Origin: Polaribacter glomeratus
GTDB lineage: Bacteria; Bacteroidota; Bacteroidia; Flavobacteriales; Flavobacteriaceae
Length of the DNA: 64,000 nucleotides
Reading direction: 5' to 3'
NCBI RefSeq assembly: GCF_002954665.1
Contig: NZ_MSCM01000002.1
Coordinates: 280,742 to 344,741 of the forward strand
In this document: positions 33,982 to 41,555 of the stretch, piece by piece
Layout of the letters: each line of letters starts with the position of its first letter
Numbering within the stretch: position 1 is the stretch's first letter
Made by a program: the position numbers and the translations under genes
The notes under the pieces: model-generated
The model's database searches: none
The model's input: the letters and a program-made list of their open reading frames with translations, nothing else
What the model was told of the DNA's origin: nothing

Positions 33982-34014
33982 AAAAAGGATATTCGTTTTT
34001 TGAATATCCTTTTT
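33982..34014 (+). terminator. Terminator of the IS transposase gene
   Basis: AAAAAGGATATTC and GAATATCCTTTTT form a perfect 13-bp stem with a 7-base loop. The decayed IS copy has the same element at 61046-61077 in degraded form. Confidence 0.85.
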
Positions 34015-34115
34015 ATGACTTGAATAATTTGTTTTTATTAAAACCTTATTATTACTGGTAATTCCAATGTTGGAACCTTTTTGTAGTGGTTTAAAATAGC
34101 GAGTGCCCGATAAAT

Positions 34116-34205
34116 CTACGGTTACCAAAATTATTGACGCTTTTATTAGAGATACTAAAACTAAAAAGGCTTACGCATAAAAAAACCACAACTTTCGCTG
34201 TGGTT
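34116..34205 (+). repeat. XRE-gene 3' fragment, left homology arm of the orphan toxin cassette
   Basis: 90 bp matching 40831-40920 at 86 positions. It encodes the last codons TKIIDAFIRDTKTKKAYA of the XRE regulator and its terminator hairpin. The rest of the regulator is missing. It is followed in both places by a minus-strand immunity candidate. Confidence 0.9.
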
Positions 34206-34211
34206 TTAACT

Positions 34212-34928
34212 TTAATTTAGAGAAGTATCCTTGTTGGAAAAAGAAAGTAATGTTTTTTGTTTAACTTCAAGACTTGAAACATCATTTGTTAGCATTTTTT
34301 CCACTAAAGAATCACGTAGAAATAATTCTGTTACACCTTGTAGATAGATAATACTTCTTTCTTGGTACTTCGGATTTAAAACTACCTTATCAAATGAGTT
34401 AAAAGGTTCTTTTTCTTGAAGCTCAATATAGTCCTCATAATTTTTTATATCAAAATATTTTTTTTCGGAAGAAAGAGCATCAAAAGTTGGATAAATCAAC
34501 GATTCCGAAAAAACAATTTCTGTATTTGGTATCATTGGCACAAATAAAAGATAGTAATTATCTTTTACATCAATTATCTCAATCTTTCTTAAATGATATT
34601 CATTTTTATTTACCTTTTCTTCCTCTAAACAGTCTACAAATTTTTGACTAACGATATATTCATATCCAAAAAAGAATGGTGAAAAAACCATTATATCAGT
34701 AAGCTTTGCTTTCTTTAACAACTTCCCTTTTAAATGCTTTATTTCTAAATTAGATATTCCATTTTGGTCTTTTAAAAACTTATCGATATTACCTATTAGT
34801 AAGGTTTCTTCTATTTCCTTATAATTTATATTCTTCTTTAATTCTTTTCCCTTAAACTCTAATTGATAAACTCCATTGTTTACTCCGATTACATTAGGTT
34901 CTGATGAATTAGTTATCCTTTTAAACAT
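34212..34928 (-). CDS. Immunity-protein candidate for the orphan RHS nuclease tip
   Basis: 238 residues, no signal peptide, so cytoplasmic. Segments IMVFSPFFFGYEYIVSQKFV and YYLLFVPMIPNTEIVFSESL resemble Imm43-like immunity proteins of polymorphic toxin systems. The ATG overlaps the toxin stop (TAATG), the normal toxin-immunity layout. A cytoplasmic location suits a nuclease toxin. Identification rests on position and general resemblance. Confidence 0.6.
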   Translation of the reverse strand: MFKRITNSSEPNVIGVNNGVYQLEFKGKELKKNINYKEIEETLLIGNIDKFLKDQNGISNLEIKHLKGKLLKKAKLTDIMVFSPFFFGYEYIVSQKFVDCLEEEKVNKNEYHLRKIEIIDVKDNYYLLFVPMIPNTEIVFSESLIYPTFDALSSEKKYFDIKNYEDYIELQEKEPFNSFDKVVLNPKYQERSIIYLQGVTELFLRDSLVEKMLTNDVSSLEVKQKTLLSFSNKDTSLN

Positions 34929-35815
34929 TATAGTTTTTTATTTAATCCTCTAAAATAATCATTCAACTTCATTCCGCTACCATAGGCTTTGTTTAGTTCA
35001 CTATTTAAATTTTTCTGCAAACTTCTTAAACTTCCTTGATTTATGTTCTTTTTTACGCCTAATTGGTTTATTAAATTACCAACATACTTATTATACTGTG
35101 GATGATTTCCGTGAAAAGGTGTTGGAAGTTTCTTAAGATTAAAACCGCCATTTAATTTCATAAATGGTGCTAATACTTTCTTATATTGCTTAAAAACAGC
35201 TTTAGGTATAATATGATGCTTTTGTATTTTAAGTGTCTTACCCAGTAGCTTTGCTAAATAACTACCTCCATTTTTAACTACTGGACCTCCAACCATTTCT
35301 AAAGCACCAGCAGAACCTATATCTTCTCCAGTAACATTTAGTTTAGGCTCATTAAAGGCATAATCATATATGTTTGATAAACTATAACCATCATAAGAAT
35401 TTACACTGTTGTAAAACTCATTATATCCATCAGCTATTTCTCGACTAACTCCTGCAGATAAAGTATTTGGCTGTGAATTTATTTCATTAGCAAAGAATTT
35501 TGCTTTCTTAAAGCCTGAATCACTAACTTTTATTGTCTTGTCGATACCATCATTTACTTCAACTGTTTCTCCGCTATTTATATTTTCGTAAATAGTTTCA
35601 GGTGCTAATCCTGTTGGGTCTATATAAAAAGAAGGATTATTTTTTACAAAATTATAAGGTGACCATTCCGGAAACTCATCACTTAAAGGGTCTGGATTAA
35701 ACCACCTTCCGATATCAGGTTGGTAATTCCTTGCTCCATAATCGTACCAATTTAAACCTAATTCTTCTTGATGTTCTTTTCCGTGGTATTTATACTTGTG
35801 CTCACTACCATTCAC
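34928..35815 (-). CDS. Orphan RHS C-terminal fragment with HNH/AHH-type nuclease tip
   Basis: 295 residues from a GTG. The RHS-associated core (LNWYDYGARNYQPDIGRW, residues ~21-38) is nearly the same as in the full-length RHS protein. DNA similarity reaches upstream to 35864, where a stop and unrelated sequence begin. The tip (about 70-295) carries KHHIIPKAVFK (about 199-209) and TPFHGNHPQYNKYV (about 232-245), the conserved histidines and HNP-like motif of the AHH/HNH-EndoVII toxins that cut nucleic acid. It cannot be secreted alone; it is a silent cassette waiting to be joined to an RHS shell. It is coupled to the immunity gene. Confidence 0.75.
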   Translation of the reverse strand: MNGSEHKYKYHGKEHQEELGLNWYDYGARNYQPDIGRWFNPDPLSDEFPEWSPYNFVKNNPSFYIDPTGLAPETIYENINSGETVEVNDGIDKTIKVSDSGFKKAKFFANEINSQPNTLSAGVSREIADGYNEFYNSVNSYDGYSLSNIYDYAFNEPKLNVTGEDIGSAGALEMVGGPVVKNGGSYLAKLLGKTLKIQKHHIIPKAVFKQYKKVLAPFMKLNGGFNLKKLPTPFHGNHPQYNKYVGNLINQLGVKKNINQGSLRSLQKNLNSELNKAYGSGMKLNDYFRGLNKKL

Positions 35816-35980
35816 GACATTATTGTAACCTTTGTGTTGTAAGCCAAAAGGATAGACGTTTATGTGTTTTTTTTAACTACGGGTCAGTTTTTCGGGCATT
35901 TCTACTCAAAAATTTTATAAGAACGTCCTTTCTACATCATCATTCAGTCCATAAATATACATTAATTTGATAAAGCCCTC

Positions 35981-36032
35981 GCAAGTAAAAGCCAGTATTT
36001 TCGTGCCTCAAAAACCTCTGTCTTTCACTTGC
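35981..36032. repeat. Array hairpin 1, related to hairpin 8 in inverted orientation
   Basis: GCAAGTAAAAGCCAG (35981-35995) faces CTGTCTTTCACTTGC (36018-36032). Mismatches occur only at positions 7 and 12. The CAAG..AAAAG[C/A]CAG motif also forms hairpin 36833-36889, with the two halves exchanged. Confidence 0.6.
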
Positions 36033-36050
36033 TCCCACGTCCTCGGTATG

Positions 36051-36128
36051 TTACATAAAACGGGTTATAATACATTCCCTAAAAAGCCCAACGCTTCGCC
36101 ACCTGTAGTTATAACCAGTTTTATGTAA
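36051..36128. repeat. Array hairpin 2 (TTACATAA...GTTATAA class)
   Basis: TTACATAAAACGGGTTATAA (36051-36070) and its complement at 36109-36128 pair at 19 of 20 positions; the only mismatch is at position 12. The loop is 38 bases, contains GCCCAACGCTTCGCC and ends TGTAG. An inverted relative lies at 36562-36651. Confidence 0.8.
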
Positions 36129-36201
36129 AATACTCCCATTCGCCTTTCTGCCAACGCTTTTTGCTCACTCGGATAAATACTAACGCACTTCGTTTGTTTC
36201 A

Positions 36202-36259
36202 TTTTAAAAGCTTGCGGAACTCTTCCGCATCAGCCAACAGCTTCCGCAACCTTTTAAAA
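36202..36259. repeat. Array hairpin 3 (TTTTAAAAG class)
   Basis: TTTTAAAAG-C-TTGCGGAA (36202-36219) pairs with 36242-36259 except at the single central C-C mismatch. The inner arm is again 8 bp. Confidence 0.75.
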
Positions 36260-36287
36260 CGTTCAGCATTTTGAGTAAGATTTGGCG

Positions 36288-36351
36288 TTTTAAAAAGATG
36301 AAGATTTAGGCGATGGATTTTTGAGCGTTGGCAATCTTCAGCTTTTTAAAA
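36288..36351. repeat. Array hairpin 4 (TTTTAAAAAG class)
   Basis: TTTTAAAAAG-A-TGAAGATT (36288-36306) pairs with 36333-36351 except at the single mismatch. The inner arm is 8 bp and the loop holds GAGCGTTGGC. Confidence 0.75.
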
Positions 36352-36396
36352 TGTTGCCCAGCGGCAAAGAGCGACACAACAGTAAGCGGAACGAGT

Positions 36397-36456
36397 TGTA
36401 CAAAAAAACAATCAAAGAAGTAAAGCAAGCTTTTGTGCTTGGTGTCTTTTTGTGCA
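36397..36456. repeat. Array hairpin 5
   Basis: TGTACAAAAAAACA (36397-36410) pairs with 36443-36456 at 12 of 14 positions. An inner CAAGC/GCTTG stem lies in the loop. Confidence 0.5.
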
Positions 36457-36561
36457 GTATTTTTTGTGCAAATTCGGTGCGTTGGCTTACGAAGTAAATA
36501 TTTCAGATTCGTAGTGCGATGGCAGAAGTCGGTGGAAAAAAGCGTCGGAAGAGCGGATATT

Positions 36562-36651
36562 TTACATAATAGCAGTTATAACTACACCCGCAACAATAAA
36601 AACTCGCCGAAGGCAACCAAAAGGGAAGCTATTATAACTTCTATTATGTAA
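36562..36651. repeat. Array hairpin 6, inverted relative of hairpin 2
   Basis: TTACATAATAGCAGTTATAA (36562-36581) pairs with 36632-36651 at 19 of 20 positions, with the mismatch at position 12 as in hairpin 2. Read in reverse, the loop starts TAGCTTCCCT and ends GTGTAG, like the loop of hairpin 2, so the two sites face each other. Confidence 0.8.
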
Positions 36652-36702
36652 CATAGCTTGGGATGGTTTTTATGGCGGATTTTTTGTTTTTGAGCGTTGG
36701 CA

Positions 36703-36772
36703 CAGCTCTTTATTTTTTTAAGATTACAGCTTTCTTTAAACAACTAAATTTTCTTAAAAAAATAATGTGCTG
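36703..36772. repeat. Array hairpin 7
   Basis: CAGCTCTTTATTTTTTTAAG pairs with the complement at 36753-36772 except at two positions; a 13-bp inner stem is perfect. Confidence 0.5.
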
Positions 36773-36832
36773 TTTGTGCGTTGGCTTACAAAAAATATGA
36801 CGTAAAAACCATAGAAGTGGTGGCGAGCGGAA

Positions 36833-36889
36833 CAAGATAAAAGACAGAAGCTTGTTGCCTTTTTCGGCAATAATCTGGCTTTTATCTTG
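36833..36889. repeat. Array hairpin 8, inverted relative of hairpin 1
   Basis: CAAGATAAAAGACAGA (36833-36848) pairs with 36874-36889 with one mismatch (position 12). An inner TTGCC/GGCAA stem is present. It lies 66 bp past the 3' end of the recombinase operon. Confidence 0.65.
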
Positions 36890-36954
36890 TGTGGGGTTTT
36901 GCGTTGTGATTGGTTTTTGTTTGCGAGCCACGCTTTTTTGCGTGGCGAAGCTTT

Positions 36955-37848
36955 TTAGCTTATCGGATGGAAGTTGTTTACTATTTCGTGCAAGTTCTCT
37001 AAATCATCTTGTAAATACCTTTCTGTTGAACTTATATAACGATGTCCTGCTAAATATTGAACCTTTCTTAAATTATATTGACCTAACCAATTTGTAATTA
37101 CACTTGCTCTTATTTGATTGATGTTTTCAGTTTTATGATTGGTCTTTTTTAGCTTTTTAATGATATTGAATATTGTGTTGCTTAATCGGTCATTATTTGG
37201 GATTAATAAACGTTCACTTTCTATATTTCTACGTTGCTTTATTTCTTCTCTAATTTCTTTGATATATTCTAATAATTCTATGACTTGCCAAGGTTTTAGC
37301 TCTAATTCTCTTGCGTTCATTTTCTTATGACTCGGAACATAGATTTTACCTTTATAAACTTGTATGTGTTCTATTTCTAACGCTTTTAGATTCGTTGTAC
37401 ATAATCCTTGATATACCATTAAACCAACTATTATTCTATCTCTTTTAGCTGTTAATTTATGATATTGGTCTTTGATGTTTTCAGTATTAAAACTATAATA
37501 TAAATCCTCTAATTCATCAGCTTCTAGTAAGTTATAATTGATGTGTCTTTTTGAACCTTTTACAGTTGTATTTTCTATTGGGTTTTCACTTTTAAAGCTT
37601 TCTTCAACCAAATAATTTAGATAGGTTTTTACTCTTCCTAATCTATGGTTTACAGTCTTTTTAGTAGTGTTCTTTCTTTGTAAATATCTAATGTATTTTA
37701 AGCAATCTTTATAATCAATTTCGATAGCTGTAGTATGATTTCTATTGCACCATTTTATAAATGATTGTGCTTGTTTTATATAGTTTTCTGTAGTTGTTTC
37801 TGTATAATCTTGCTTTTGTAAATAAGTTCTATAATCATTCATTTTCAA
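36955..37848 (-). CDS. Tyrosine recombinase-like protein with altered catalytic site
   Basis: 297 residues with SAM-like N-terminus and integrase fold. The first catalytic Arg, expected in a GLR/GIR motif, is replaced (LMVYQGLCTTNLKALEIE). The HxxR box reads INQIRASVITNWL with His replaced by Asn or Gln. The distal LAGHRYISSTERYL with His and Tyr is intact. It overlaps the complete recombinase upstream by 14 bp, so the two are probably partners in the manner of Tn554 TnpA/TnpB. The 3' end faces the hairpin array. Confidence 0.7.
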   Translation of the reverse strand: MKMNDYRTYLQKQDYTETTTENYIKQAQSFIKWCNRNHTTAIEIDYKDCLKYIRYLQRKNTTKKTVNHRLGRVKTYLNYLVEESFKSENPIENTTVKGSKRHINYNLLEADELEDLYYSFNTENIKDQYHKLTAKRDRIIVGLMVYQGLCTTNLKALEIEHIQVYKGKIYVPSHKKMNARELELKPWQVIELLEYIKEIREEIKQRRNIESERLLIPNNDRLSNTIFNIIKKLKKTNHKTENINQIRASVITNWLGQYNLRKVQYLAGHRYISSTERYLQDDLENLHEIVNNFHPIS

Positions 37849-38764
37849 CGGTTTTAAGTAAGTGAGTATAAATTTGTGTGCTTTCTAAACTACTATGACC
37901 TAAAAAGGCTTTTATGCTTTCTAATGGTACTTCTTTTTGTAGTAAATGTGTTGCGATTGAGTGTCGTAACGTGTGTAGTGTAATTTGCTTTTTTTCGATG
38001 TTTTTATTTTCTGTGGCCATCACTATGGCTTTTAATCGATTAGCGAACGACATTCCATTTAACCGCTTTCCTTGTTGACTTATAAATAAAGCTTCGCTTT
38101 CTCTAAAGTTGGTAAAGTCTGGACGAGCTTCAAAAATATAATCTTCTAATACTCGCAAGTTGTAGTCGTTCATTGGCACGAACCTTTCTTTATAGTTTTT
38201 ACCTTTTCTAACAAAGATTCTTTCTTTATCAAAAAGAACATCTTTAACGTCCAAGTGTACTGCTTCATTTCTTCGTAATCCACAACTATAAATAATACTT
38301 AATATGGCTTTATCTCTTAATCTAAAACGCTTTTCGCTATGGCAGTAACTGGTTGCCTGGAACAGTTCTTTAATTTCTGATTGTGTAAGTATATTTAGTT
38401 TTTCTTCTGTTGGATTGGTTTCATATTTTAGATGAATATGGATGCCTTTATGATTGTGATTCTGTAAATATTCTTTGAACTTTTTTAAAGCTTGTTGATG
38501 CTTGTTTAAATAGCTTTTACTTAAACTTCCGTTTCTTCTTTCGTTGTTACGTTCTTGCAGATATTTGTAATATTCTTTTGTAGTTTTTGATGTAATATGA
38601 TTGATATTTATAATCTGTTTTTGTTCCAAGAAGTAGAAGAACTCTTGTAAATGATTGGGTAAATTATAGACTGTACTTTCTGCATAACCAAGTATATCTA
38701 ACCATTGTTTATAACTCTGTACCAATACTTTATAATGCTCACTTTGTAATTTTAGATGTTTCAT
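37835..38764 (-). CDS. Tyrosine recombinase of the two-recombinase unit
   Basis: 309 residues. Full catalytic set: Arg in YSCGLRRNEAVHL, LHTLRHSIATHLL and GHSSLESTQIYTHLL. SAM-like N-terminus (residues ~10-110). It is related to XerC/D but belongs with 36955-37848 and the ATPase at 38882 in one minus-strand operon, next to a hairpin array that may provide its substrates. Directed strand exchange is known for the family; the substrate is inferred. Confidence 0.8.
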   Translation of the reverse strand: MKHLKLQSEHYKVLVQSYKQWLDILGYAESTVYNLPNHLQEFFYFLEQKQIININHITSKTTKEYYKYLQERNNERRNGSLSKSYLNKHQQALKKFKEYLQNHNHKGIHIHLKYETNPTEEKLNILTQSEIKELFQATSYCHSEKRFRLRDKAILSIIYSCGLRRNEAVHLDVKDVLFDKERIFVRKGKNYKERFVPMNDYNLRVLEDYIFEARPDFTNFRESEALFISQQGKRLNGMSFANRLKAIVMATENKNIEKKQITLHTLRHSIATHLLQKEVPLESIKAFLGHSSLESTQIYTHLLKTVENE

Positions 38765-38881
38765 TTTTGAGTATTTTTTTTATTGCGCATATACCTTTTT
38801 AGTGGTTTACGGTTATGAATGATTAATGATTTGTATTCGTGGTAGTTAAGTGAGCCATTTTGTTAGTGGCTCAATAGTGGC

Positions 38882-40411
38882 TTACTGACTCACTTCCATT
38901 ATAGTAATACAGTTCTCTAAAGCATTGTTTATTTGCTCCTGTAATTCTGTATATTCTTCATAGCTTACAATTTCGTAGATATAGCCTTTGTACTTATTAT
39001 TAGTGGTTTTCTTGATGTAATTATCTTGCGTTAGTTGTGTATGATATCTTCGTAAAGTCGTTCCTTTTATACGTAGGTTTCGCCTTATTTCTGCATTGGT
39101 AAACGTAGTTTGTTTATTGGTTTTTAAATACGTTTTAAGGCTTTCTAAATAGTTTCTGCAAGCTCCTGTAATCATATCGCTTTTACGTAGTAAAACCTCT
39201 TGTAAAAGTTGGTTTGCTTCTCTTATATCTTCGATAGTGGTTTCTATATATTCTTCTCCTGTAGTTTCATCGTATTTACACTCTCTTTGATATTGCTTGT
39301 AAAAGGTTACTGCTTCTATAAATTGTAAATAATGGCTATTGGTTCTTCTTGGTTTAAATACGGATTGTGGTAATTGTAAATGTTCTGCAAAGGGATTAAC
39401 TATACGTATCTTTTTAAGTAAATGTTGTGCGTTCTGTAATAGTTTTTTAGATTTTATTTCTGTTTCTATATTTACATTTCCTGCCGATAGTTTACGTTGA
39501 TATTGCATTATTTTTTCATCCTGTTCGTGGCTTTCATCGATGTACAATAAAAAGGAACGATTGCTATTATCTTCGTAAAGACTTTCTTGTGTAGTACAGC
39601 CTGCAACACATACAGGACCTTCAACTGTTAGTTTTATAGTTTTGGTATTTCCGTTTCTATCTTTATGACTTACTCGTTTTGTGATGCTTCTTTTTGATTG
39701 TAATTCTCGTAATGGATAGAGTGCGTTTTCTGCTCCGTCCATATCTTCGATTAGTATTAATTTGTGTTGTAATTCTGTGCGATTGAAGTAATAAAAGGCA
39801 TTCTCACTTAATACGGTCATATCTACTATATCGTGTTCCGGTATCAGTTCTGCAACCTTACTTTGTAAATGTGTTTTTCCTGTTCCAGAACTTCCCAAGC
39901 TGATGCAATGCAACGGATTTGCACTTTTACGACTTGTAAAGATGATGTACATTAAAAGTCTGTTTGTTTCTTCTCCAATAACTCCGCTATTTCCGATTAA
40001 GTCATTTGTAAGTTGTAATACATTGGGTTTCTTTAATAATTGGATAGCTTCTTTTTCTTCTTTGCTTGTGAGTTCTCTAATGGTAAACTCGTTTGCATCT
40101 TCTTGGTCAAGCTGTGATAGGCGATAGGCTTCTAATTCGTTGGTTAATTCCTGTAATATTCTTCTAACTATTGATGTTCCTATTTCTATACGTTCCGCTA
40201 CTTTTCTAACTAATTTCTCAACTTGGTTATCGTTGTATAAATCAATATTGTGACGTAGTTTGATTTCTGATTTTACTTTTTTGATGCTCAATGTTACTCG
40301 CAAGCTGTCCAAGTGATTGAGTTTAATACCGCCCAAAACACTTATTTCTAAATGGTTTGTTGTGTATTCGTAATTGTTTGGGTTAACTGTGTTTAATATA
40401 TTTTTATCCAT
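38882..40411 (-). CDS. AAA+ ATPase/primase-helicase-like protein of the recombinase unit
   Basis: 509 residues. Walker A SLGSSGTGKTHLQ (about 172-184), Walker B LILIEDMDGAENAL (about 218-231), sensor-like GPVCVAGCTTQESLYEDNSN (about 265-284), and a C-terminal winged-helix region (TFTNAEIRRNLRIKGTTLRR). The central part resembles the helicase domain of Bacteroidetes CHC2-type primases, but no zinc finger or TOPRIM is present. It probably remodels DNA for the two recombinases. The promoter region is shared with the divergent XRE gene. Confidence 0.65.
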   Translation of the reverse strand: MDKNILNTVNPNNYEYTTNHLEISVLGGIKLNHLDSLRVTLSIKKVKSEIKLRHNIDLYNDNQVEKLVRKVAERIEIGTSIVRRILQELTNELEAYRLSQLDQEDANEFTIRELTSKEEKEAIQLLKKPNVLQLTNDLIGNSGVIGEETNRLLMYIIFTSRKSANPLHCISLGSSGTGKTHLQSKVAELIPEHDIVDMTVLSENAFYYFNRTELQHKLILIEDMDGAENALYPLRELQSKRSITKRVSHKDRNGNTKTIKLTVEGPVCVAGCTTQESLYEDNSNRSFLLYIDESHEQDEKIMQYQRKLSAGNVNIETEIKSKKLLQNAQHLLKKIRIVNPFAEHLQLPQSVFKPRRTNSHYLQFIEAVTFYKQYQRECKYDETTGEEYIETTIEDIREANQLLQEVLLRKSDMITGACRNYLESLKTYLKTNKQTTFTNAEIRRNLRIKGTTLRRYHTQLTQDNYIKKTTNNKYKGYIYEIVSYEEYTELQEQINNALENCITIMEVSQ

Positions 40412-40559
40412 AATGCAGATAATTCTATTATTTGTATTGTTTACTCTGCAATATTAGATATTACTATTCAATAAACAAAGACAATACTATTTTTATTTGA
40501 CTATATTTGCCAAATAAGTATAGTTTACTACTATTTAAACACATTAAGACGACTATTCT
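40412..40559. promoter_or_regulatory. Divergent promoter between ATPase and XRE genes
   Basis: Contains several TACTAT/ATAGT-like elements (near 40473, 40486, 40518 and 40529) in both orientations, and TATATTTG at 40502-40509 as the -7 box for the XRE gene. The repeated elements are plausible XRE operators. Confidence 0.5.
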
Positions 40560-40895
40560 ATGAGTTTAGGACAGAAGATTACCAAGATTAGGAAAGAGAA
40601 AAAGTTATCTCAAGTAGATGTAGCTTCGTTTGTAGGTGTTTCTCGTGATGCGATTTCTAAATATGAGCGTGACGATATTATACCATCTGTTGAGAACGCC
40701 AATAAAATAGCAAAGGTTTTAGGTGTTTCCCTCGATTATTTGATGTCAGAAGATGATAATTTAGAGGTCGTAGATATTGATATGCTTAACCGTATGAAAG
40801 AGATTCAAAGACTTTCGGAAGAAGATAAAACTACTGTTACCAAAATTATAGACGCTTTTATTAGAGATACTAAAACTAAAAAAGCGTACGCATAA
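40560..40895 (+). CDS. XRE-family regulator of the recombinase unit
   Basis: 111 residues with a canonical HTH (LGQKITKIRKEKKLSQVDVA, then VSRDAISKYERDDIIPSVEN) and a short helical C-terminus (LNRMKEIQRLSEEDKTTVTK). It probably represses the divergent ATPase-recombinase operon. Its last ~60 bp and the terminator are duplicated at 34116-34205. This end lies directly beside the immunity gene, making it the outer homology arm of the toxin-tip locus. Confidence 0.85.
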   Translation: MSLGQKITKIRKEKKLSQVDVASFVGVSRDAISKYERDDIIPSVENANKIAKVLGVSLDYLMSEDDNLEVVDIDMLNRMKEIQRLSEEDKTTVTKIIDAFIRDTKTKKAYA

Positions 40896-40921
40896 AAAAA
40901 CCACAACTTTCGCTGTGGTTC
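40895..40921. terminator. Terminator shared by the XRE gene and the immunity gene side
   Basis: AACCACA and TGTGGTT pair around ACTTTCGC with flanking A and T residues. The same hairpin is present at 34180-34206. Confidence 0.75.
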
Positions 40922-40941
40922 TAATAATTTATTATATTCCG

Positions 40942-41550
40942 CTATTTGTCAAAACTCCAAATATCACTATCCCAAAAACGTTTGTCATCAAGATTATATT
41001 CATAGCCTTTATACTTAACGGCAGAATATTCTTCAAAAAAAGCAACTCTTTGTTCTTTTTTTACATCATTTATTATATTATACCCTGCTGTTGTCATTCT
41101 AAAATAATTATTAATATATAAACTATCATTTTCACGAATACCTATATATGCTTTTCCTGTATAATGAAAACCTTCATAAGGGATATCTGCGTTTCCTTCT
41201 TTTATTAAATAATCTACATTTTCTTTTGTAAGTGTCTCTGGATATGCTTTTTTATTCTCCTTTTTATCAATAATAAAAAATATTAATTTATTAAAGTCTG
41301 AATTATACATTATTGTGTCTATTATTATTTTAGTTGAATAATCATATGCTTTAGAGTGATAATCGCCTTTATGTTCTTTAATATCCTCTTTAATCAATCT
41401 GACTAAACTGATACTATCTTTTAAATATAACTTTTTAGACGCCTTATTATTTGATTTAAATTCTTGAGGCGTTAATTTTACTGTCATATTCTGACAACTC
41501 ATCATTTGAAAAGACAACAGTATTGCTATTATAATAATATTTTTATTCAT
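40942..41550 (-). CDS. Lipoprotein immunity candidate for the RHS lipase tip
   Basis: 202 residues with signal and lipobox (MNKNIIIIAILLSFQMMSCQ). It directly follows the RHS gene, 5 bp past its stop, in the position held by immunity genes. A periplasmic lipoprotein is the expected antidote for a lipase-like toxin acting on the envelope. No known immunity family is recognised. Ends near the duplicated XRE terminator. Confidence 0.6.
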   Translation of the reverse strand: MNKNIIIIAILLSFQMMSCQNMTVKLTPQEFKSNNKASKKLYLKDSISLVRLIKEDIKEHKGDYHSKAYDYSTKIIIDTIMYNSDFNKLIFFIIDKKENKKAYPETLTKENVDYLIKEGNADIPYEGFHYTGKAYIGIRENDSLYINNYFRMTTAGYNIINDVKKEQRVAFFEEYSAVKYKGYEYNLDDKRFWDSDIWSFDK

Positions 41551-41555
41551 TTTAA

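Larger units (their letters stand above)
32579..34110 (+). mobile_element. Intact IS element with DDE transposase
   Basis: Boundaries come from comparison with the decayed copy at 59.64-61.20 kb and from weak terminal inverted similarity (TTCTCTATTTTA at the left against CTCGCTATTTTA in the complement of the right end). The element comprises the transposase gene, a terminator at 33982-34014 and a 95-bp right tail. It lies directly against a fragment of an XRE gene at 34116, whose 5' part is missing. A target duplication could not be identified. Confidence 0.6.
35865..36950. other. Non-coding hairpin array between toxin cassette and recombinases
   Basis: About 1.1 kb without a credible gene, more GC-rich than its surroundings. 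It holds at least eight imperfect palindromes, several with the same layout: outer arm of 9-11 bp, one mismatch, inner arm of 8 bp, loop of 22-50 bases. A GCCAACGC-like motif occurs in forward orientation left of ~36.28 kb and in reverse orientation right of it. The small ORFs reported here by translation are not credible. See the individual repeats. Confidence 0.7.

Noticed and set aside
35865..36950. CRISPR array
   Set aside because: The repeats are hairpins of differing sequence without regular spacing or identical direct repeats, and no cas genes are present.
35865..36950. A true integron cassette array
   Set aside because: No IntI-type integrase is recognised, arms do not follow the RYYYAAC/GTTRRRY core consensus, and the sites are in mirrored instead of uniform orientation. 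Kept only as an analogy.
36433..37097. ORFs at 36433-36651, 36710-36931 and 36852-37097
   Set aside because: They run through hairpins or antisense to the recombinase gene and show no protein-like features.
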